Part shown: in pieces, positions 57,553 to 64,000 of the stretch
Numbering within the stretch: the first letter of the stretch is position 1
Layout: each line of letters begins with the position of its first letter
DNA from: Klebsormidium nitens
Taxonomy: Eukaryota; Streptophyta; Klebsormidiophyceae; Klebsormidiales; Klebsormidiaceae
DNA length: 64,000 bases
Assembly (NCBI GenBank): GCA_000708835.1
Contig: DF237200.1
Span: forward strand, 1-64,000
Reading direction: 5' to 3'
Position numbers and translations under genes: made by a program
Notes under the pieces: generated by a model
Told to the model about the DNA's origin: nothing
The model's input: only the letters and a program-made list of their open reading frames with translations
Database searches by the model: none

Positions 57553-60500
57553 ATGGTGCTCGCTTCCGTGGCCGCTCGCGTCGCTGTCCTCCTAGCCATC
57601 CTGGCTGGAGCAGTTGTTTTCACCCCACGACCAACCGTGAAGGAGCCAGAGCCAGAGATTCTCAGCTCAAGCCTTGAATACCTCTATGAAAGGTGAGGAA
57701 TGACCTGAGCAAAGAATCGCTGCTGACATTGCTGATTCTGTTCGTGGAATGGCGCTCCTGGCGCTCCTCAGCTGATTTGCATGCAGAACCAAAACAAGTA
57801 AGAGTCCTCGATGATCCATACCAACAACGAACTTAGAAGCGTGTTGATTGCAAGCTGATTGTGATCACTGGATCCATCATCAGTTTCAAGGGATGCTTGA
57901 TTGAGAGAGGAGATCATGCACGAATGGTGGATGACTGCCGGGTTGTAATTTGAGTGGCAGTTGGCGGCTTCAACATGTGTCACCAAACGGAAACAGCCAA
58001 AGCCTGCAGGTTCATCACTGTCTATACTTGGTACTACATTGACTGTCGTCCTTTCCACCACCAGTTTCTTTGGCTGACTGCAAACCAGACCTGTCGTTGA
58101 ACAACCTGCAGATTGCCTATAGATTGCCTATGGATTGCCTATTGAATGGAATTAGGCACTGGATGTCATTGCCGAAAGGACAATGACATCCACTTTTCCA
58201 TCTGGAAGCCAATCGGCACGCCGGCACGAAGCTTGGTAGAGGAGTGAAGTTGGACTTTGCTAGCAAGACCTCACTTAGCAGTCCTTTCCATCTTTACACA
58301 CGTAAAGTGATGCAAGTGACGTCTTTTATGTTGGCGTTTGTAGAACCGTCTTTGTTAAAAGCTCTGAGCAACTGTCTGTATTGCAGGATTGGTATCGAGG
58401 AGCCTTCTGATGTGACCGGCAGGATGAGGGACACTGCTGCATCTTACTACGACTCTGCCAAGGAGGCTGTGGGAGACAGCGCTGACTCGCTGGGCGGGAC
58501 AGCAGGCCAGGCGGAGGGGTATGCCAGCAAAGGTTACGAGAAGTTAAAGCGCGGAGCTGCCTCTGGCCTTGAGGTAAGATGGTCATTGAAACTTTCGAAT
58601 CTGCAATCTGCAAATCAAAGACTCCACCCTAGCTTGAGGCTTTTATTGGCTCTCTCTTTGGAGTGCTGCAAAGAACAATCAGACAACGTTTTAGAATATG
58701 CAAAGTTGCTTGATGCTCAGGGGTCAACAAGGAGTGCTGCAAAGAACAATCAGACAACGTTTTAGAATATGCAAAGTTGCTTGATGCTCAGGGGTCAACA
58801 AGTTTCTCAATCATGAAATGCTGTGTCCGTTTATGATTGATTTACAGAGAGTGCTGCTGAATCCTTCTCAAGGGCACATTTTGATTGATACGTTGTATAT
58901 TAAGGAACCTTTTCATGCAAGTGCCTATTTTTTGCAATGTCGCTGTTGTTGCATCATCCTTCTTGTGCCTTCTTTCTCGAGCTTTGTTCCTCTACCCTAC
59001 ATGGAAAACGCATTGCAAATGTCAAAGAAAGCTTAACAGTATGTATCTTCCACCCCCACTTGAGTGCCAGGTGTGTAGCAACTTCAAGAGAACGTAGTGT
59101 CTATATTGTGCTGTTTGACAACCAGACAGCCAATCACATGGAACCATTTCGATGGTTCCAGTCAATGACAGATAGGGCGTTCCTTGCCCCTTACTGATCA
59201 AACATCACTTTGTACATGTGCAGTCTGCCACTGAAGCCACCCAGGGAGCCTATGGCGCCGCCAAAGAGGGCTTCGACCAGGGCATGCAGCGTGCAAGCGG
59301 GGAGGCGCACGACTCCGAGGCTCGCCGGCGCGCCGCCGAGGGGCAGGCTTATCTTCAGAGCATCTATGGTGGCAGCATGGAGGTGGCAGAGCAGACTGGC
59401 CACCGGCTGAAGGAGCAAGCAAGGGAAGAGGTCCAGAACGCCGCTAGGAAGGGGTATGATATCACGAAGGGCGCCGCAGGCTACGTGAAAGACGCTGCTC
59501 AGTATGCTGGCGCTAAGGGCGGGGAGGCGATGGACGTGGCTCGCGAGCAGGCGGAGCAAGTGAAGGAGACCGGCAAGGAAGGGGCGCACAAGGCGCACGG
59601 GGTTTACGAGGCTGCGAAGGGAGGCGTGCATGAGGTGATCGAGAAGGTCGGCGATGCATACCACCGCGCGGTCCTGGTGGCAGAGGCCGCAGTGCACCAG
59701 GCACAGCATGCGTACGAGGAGGCGGAGCACAAGCTCGCGCAGGCGCGCCACCTGGCGGCCGAAGCGGCGAAGAAGACGAAGCATGGCGCGGAGGTTGGCG
59801 CCGAAGATGTCAAGATTGGCTATGAGCGTTCAGTGGAGGCGGCGCGCTTGGCAGCGGAGAAAGCAAAGACGGCGTATGAGAGGGCGGTGGAGAACCTGGA
59901 GAGCGCAAGGAAGAAGGCTGGGGAGATGTACGAGGTGGCAGGGGACAAGGGCGCAGCATATTACCACTACCTCAAGGGGCTGGCTGCCAGGACTCAAGAA
60001 GGTCTCAGGTAGGGGTTTTTGGGTGGATCGTTGTAGAAGGTTCCGTGTGAACTCTAGTTACAAGATTCAATTAGTGGTTCTTTTTTTTCCGGTAAGAACT
60101 AAGGACAACGGATCTATCACGTCATCTGCACTTTATTTCTTGCGACGAACTTCTGGCAAAAGTTCAGATGTGCAGTCCGCTTCATTGACTAGTCGCCCTG
60201 TGTATTGAACCTAGATGAAGTGTCACCAGAAGAGATTCACAAAAACGATGCAGAATAAGTAGTGACGACTTTCGCTTACCAGAACTCATATGATTCAAAA
60301 ACAGACCAGGCTATAGAACGACCCTTAACCGGAAAAGCGAAGACGTTTTGACGTTTTTGGTTATTTTGTTTCGAGGTATTTGCTGTCAGAAAAGCATCTT
60401 TGCTCGAACTTTGCAGTCACGCCAAGGACGTCGCTGCCGAGAAGCTCACCGAAGCCAAAGACTACGTTTACGACACCAAGGCTCATGTCACGGGTGATGT

Positions 60501-63500
60501 CAAGAAGAACGACCTCGGCAGCTGGTGGAACTGGGCGCTAGGAGGAGAGAGAGCCCAGAAGAAGTACGAGGCGAAGAAGTACGGCCAGGTAAGGTTTGAG
60601 ATGGTTATCATTGACACAACTGACACTTCTCCCCCGTAGCGGACGTCTTCTTCGAGATAGGATGGCGTCTTAGGGTAGCACCAACCAAGCAGGCCTGCCT
60701 GTAAATAAGGCCCACAAATTTCTGATGGTCCATTCTCAGTCTGTGCAGTTCCTCTCACTATTTTTGGGTATACATTCTTAATCCTCGGGGATACTTTGAG
60801 GACTGAATCTTTCAGAAAGAGCAGGGTCTGAAAGGAGTGGATGGAGGAAAGCCGTCGGGTTAACCACTTGAAAGCGTCCGTCATCTGCATCAGAACTATC
60901 TCCGAGACGTGCGTTGCTTCATATCCTTGCAGGTCGCCAATATATCAAGAACTGTCTCACTTATGCAAACGGTTCTTTCGCTCGACCAGTCTCACAGACC
61001 TGGTTTTTCGCAAACAGACAGTCGTTAGAAGTTTCCAACCCCCATGAAACACTTGTTCCTGACTTCTGAAAAACGCAGTCCCTTTGCAGGGCTGGCGCCT
61101 CTGGTGGTCCGCCAAGGAGAAAGCCGCCGAGTTCGCGGAGCACGCCCCCGAGTACTACGCCCAGGCGAAGGAGAAGGGCGCCGAGACCTACCAGCAGGCT
61201 CGCGAGACGGCCGGTGACGTCAGCGACTACGTCAAAGAGACCAAGGACTACGTCACGGGTGATGTCAAGAAGCGAGACGCCGGCAAGTGGTGGCGGTGGG
61301 CAGCTTGGGGACAGAAGCCGCGTGAGGAGGACTTCGGAATGGTGCGTCTCTTCTTCATCTCCAAAAGACTGTTGTCTACGGAGGGCTTACTGCAGTATTG
61401 TAGTGTGCAATCCGCAGCTTGCACTGTGAAGGTTTCGGGAAGAGTACTTAAGCACCCCATCGAGTAGTTGAAGGGAAGGAGGTTTTACGGGCTTACTGTA
61501 CCCTTTGATGTCTGTGAAATCTGGTAAGGTCTCCGTGTCTTCTCTGCTGAGGTTTTGTACATAGTTTTTCTTCAGAGATCATGTAATGTCTTTCAAAAGT
61601 GACATATCCGTACCCCCATCTTCCGTCTATCTTTACTGATTGACGCTCAACCGTAAGACTTGCTGAAAGTCAAGACTTTTCTGAGATTATCTGCAATGCA
61701 GCAGGCATTATATCTTCCCGGAATTCGGCAGATACATGGGTCGAGTGACTACTTACTGGGACCTGTCTGCCAGTGTACTTGGTTGTTAGCGCCCAATTTA
61801 ATCGAAGCCCTCGCAATCCTCCAGCTCAATCCTCCAGCTCATCAACTGGCTCGCTACACAAAGACGTACATTTTCCTTCCTGCAACGAACGGCATGGCCT
61901 AGCGAAAATCATGCGCCTCTTGTGAATTGTCCTTCCCTAACAAACAGCAGTTAACGAGAGCGACGACGATCTTCTACCTGGAAACAGGACCCGCGTCCAT
62001 TGCAGGTGCTTTGCTGGGTTGCAAAGAGCGAGCCTCAGGTTGACCGTGTTTTGAGTGTCTTACGTAGGCCGACTTTCCATGCTTCGTCTGCAGGGCTGGC
62101 GCCTCTGGTGGTCCGCGAAGGACAAGGCCGCTGATCTCGCGGAGCATGCCCCCCAGTACTACGCCCAGGCAAAGGAGAAGAGCGCCGAGTACTACCAGCA
62201 GGCGCGGCAGACGGCCGGTGACGTCACCGACTATGCGATGGACACCAAGGACTACGTCACAGGTGATGTCAAGGAGCGGGACTCCGGCAAGTGGTGGAGG
62301 TGGGCCCTGTGGGGGAAGAAGGCGCGCGCGGAGGAGGAGGCGAAGCGCTATGGAACGGTGAGAATGCACGGTATAGGTTGTGTGGAAAGCAATCTTGAAT
62401 TATTAGGCTGGGTAGGTGGTTCGCTGATTTACTGATTGCGGTAGAGCTTGTGCGGCATTCACTGGAAACAAATTCGAATCGCTCCTCTCAAACCTCTATT
62501 CACGAAAGTCCATGTTCCCACCGGTCACAAGCAGTAGCGTACATTTACAAGCTCTTGATTGGGCAGATCAACAGCTCACTCTATGAAGTTCACTTATGAC
62601 TGTGGGATAAAGGCAGGCGTGAATCGAGAATGAGAAGGTCACCTAGATGTCTGTTTTTGCACTCTTTCTTACTTAACGCCTCGACATCTCATTGCCTCTT
62701 TTTGCGTCCTTTCCAGGGCTGGCTGTACTGGTGGGCTGCCAAAGACCGCCTCGGACAAGCCGCCGAGCGCACCCCCGAGTACGTCAGCAAGGCCCGCGAA
62801 GCCGCTTCCCAGGCTAGCGAGCAGATCCCCGGCTACGTCAGCAAGGCCCGTGAAGTCGCTTCCCAGGCCAGCGAGCAGATGGCCGACACTGCCTCCAAGG
62901 TGAAGGATTCCGCGGTGGAGTGGGCGGAATCCGCCCGCGAGAAGGTGGCGGAACCGGCCGCGCAAGCGCAGCAGAAGGCTGGGGAGATCGCTGGGACGGT
63001 GCGGAACAGGGCGGAAGACGTCACGGGCGCTGTGAAAGGAAAGGTGAAGCAAGTCAGAAACGCAGCTGGCGAGATCGTGGAGGAAATCGAGGAGCCGGTC
63101 GAGAAGTATGCCGGCGCGGCAAAGGAGAAAGGGAGGGAGGCGGTAACCAAAGCGCAGCAAATGGGCGAGGGTGCAGAGGAATATGCGGAGGGCGTCAAGC
63201 GCAAGGGGAAGGAAGCCGGCGGAAAGGCGACCGGTATCCTGGGTGAAGCTGAGCGGAAAGCCCACGAGTTTGCGGAAGCGGTGAAGCACAAGGCCGAGCA
63301 GCTGGTGATGGGGGCGCGGGGCAAGGCCGGAGAGGCCAAAGAGACCGGGGAAGAGTATTTGGGCGCTGCCAAGGGAAAGGGCGAACGGCTAGCTGAGAAG
63401 GCGGAGGAGAGCCTGAGCTCCGCGCAGAGGACCGGAGAGGAATACGCGACTGGTGCGAAACGCAAAGGAGAAGAGTATGCGGGCGAAGCGAAGCGCAAGG

Positions 63501-64000
63501 GGAAGGAATATCTTGGTGGAGCGGTTCGCAAGGGCGAGGAATACGCGGGTAAAGCCAAGCGCAAGGGGCAGGAAGTCGCGGGCGAAGCCAAGCGCAAGGG
63601 AGAGGAGTATGCGGGCGGCGCAAAGCGCACGGGGGAGGAGCTGACGCGCAAAGCGGGCCAACACGTGTCGGGCATCTGGAGGGCCACGGAGGATTACCCC
63701 GCTGAAGCGCGCCACAAGCTGGAGGAGCTGACCCGGGAAGTCGAGGAACGCTTGGAGGAGGTCTGGAGAACCGGGGAGCAGTACGCCGAGCAAAGCGGGC
63801 GCAGCGGGAACCGCCTGAGCAGAGACGCGAGCGCCCGGATGAGCGCGACCGGGGAGCGGATCAAGGACCGCGCAAGTGACTACGCGGATTCTGCCGGGGA
63901 CTCGTTCCGGTCGGTCGGCAGCAAGGGACGCCAGTACTACGAGTCGGCGAAGGAGACCGGAGAAGAGGTCGCCGAGGCTCCGCGCCGTTGGTGGCAGTTC
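57553..64000 (+). CDS. LEA-like modular protein with Trp-rich exon modules (partial, 7 exons seen)
   Basis: Exons: 57553-57692, 58387-58573, 59224-60008, 60417-60588, 61090-61341, 62094-62357, and 62717 to beyond the window end. That gives 3084 nt (1028 residues) without a stop, phases consistent. Residues 3-24 (LASVAARVAVLLAILAGAVV) are a signal peptide or anchor. Exon 3 (about residues 110-370) is amphipathic Ala/Lys/Glu helix. Exons 4-6 encode a repeated module that ends in KxxWWxWA and, after each phase-0 intron, restarts with GWRLWWSAK. Exons 5 and 6 share the first 23 bases exactly, which points to exon duplication. Exon 7 opens with a similar GWLYWWAAK and continues as long LEA-type helix with 11-residue repeats. 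The family resembles group 3 LEA proteins, but the Trp modules are not part of any LEA class I know. Confidence 0.85.
58160..58192. other. Perfect 12-bp hairpin in LEA-like intron 1
   Basis: tggatgtcattg (58160-58171) pairs exactly with caatgacatcca (58181-58192) around a 9-base loop. Just upstream (about 58110-58140) the word attgcctat occurs three times in a row. Confidence 0.7.
58660..58801 (+). repeat. Perfect 71-bp tandem duplication in intron 2
   Basis: Two identical adjacent 71-base units (58660-58730 and 58731-58801) begin ggagtgctgcaaagaacaat. The perfect identity implies a very recent event or an assembly artefact. They lie in the intron between exons 2 and 3 of the plus-strand LEA-like gene. 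Confidence 0.95.
63434..63664 (+). repeat. 33-bp (11-residue) LEA repeats in exon 7
   Basis: Six clear and one degenerate units of 11 residues, consensus GEEYAGxAKRK (for example GEEYATGAKRK, GEEYAGEAKRK, GKEYLGGAVRK). This is the 11-residue period characteristic of group 3 LEA proteins, predicted to fold into amphipathic helix on drying. A second shorter repeat, YVSKAREAASQASEQ twice at 17-residue spacing, lies near 62780-62880. Confidence 0.85.

Noticed and set aside
1-64000. tRNA, rRNA, CRISPR arrays, bacterial promoters or operons
   Set aside because: None recognised by reading. Short repeats lack CRISPR spacer regularity, and the gene structure is plainly that of a eukaryotic nuclear genome. 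A covariance-model scan was not possible here.

Overview
The window looks like nuclear DNA of a plant-lineage eukaryote, most likely a streptophyte (charophyte) alga of the Klebsormidium type. This is inferred from gene content and architecture. Genes are cut by many GT-AG introns of roughly 100-950 bases. The recognisable proteins are of land-plant type: an LFR-like SWI/SNF armadillo subunit, a GH3 beta-xylosidase, and LEA-like amphipathic repeat proteins. No bacterial operon signals are visible. All gene models were built by hand from translated blocks plus splice-site phase matching. Every spliced model adds up to a whole number of codons, but none has been checked against transcripts.

Layout. 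Positions 1-11.8 kb hold no gene I can recognise. They carry short open frames, decayed long repeats and GC-rich patches. A CutC-like gene lies on the minus strand (11778-16096), followed upstream by an LFR-like gene on the same strand (17538-22238). Across a 0.7 kb divergent intergenic region, a beta-xylosidase runs on the plus strand (22920-28325). At 29.8-37.0 kb, two copies of a small two-zinc-motif protein lie in inverted orientation (29872-30533 minus, frameshifted; 36455-37048 plus, intact). Between them are a dual-specificity phosphatase frame with an in-frame stop (31283-32356) and a MYND-finger gene on the minus strand (33045-36059). A very large disordered/coiled-coil protein of unknown function fills 39502-50834 (minus, 11 exons, 1609 residues). 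From 52.8 kb to the window end, two LEA-like paralogues stand head to head: 52781-55863 minus, and 57553 to beyond 64000 plus. Both start with a hydrophobic leader. The 1.7 kb between them holds a short inverted-repeat transposon and a mirrored sequence motif.

The most unusual signal is a recurrent one. In three unrelated genes, introns contain degenerate tandem copies of the neighbouring exon-intron boundary. Copies of an exon's 5' end (with acceptor) sit upstream of the real exon, and copies of its 3' end (with donor) sit downstream. Unit lengths are about 80-200 bp. It is clearest around exons 5, 7 and 9 of the coiled-coil gene, and is also seen at one exon each of the xylosidase and LFR genes. 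This suggests that introns here grow, and perhaps splice boundaries shift, by repeated tandem duplication across splice junctions.

There is no evident shared pathway among the genes. The final pair looks like a stress or desiccation-type LEA-like locus built by gene duplication followed by tandem duplication of phase-0 exons with a Trp-rich module.
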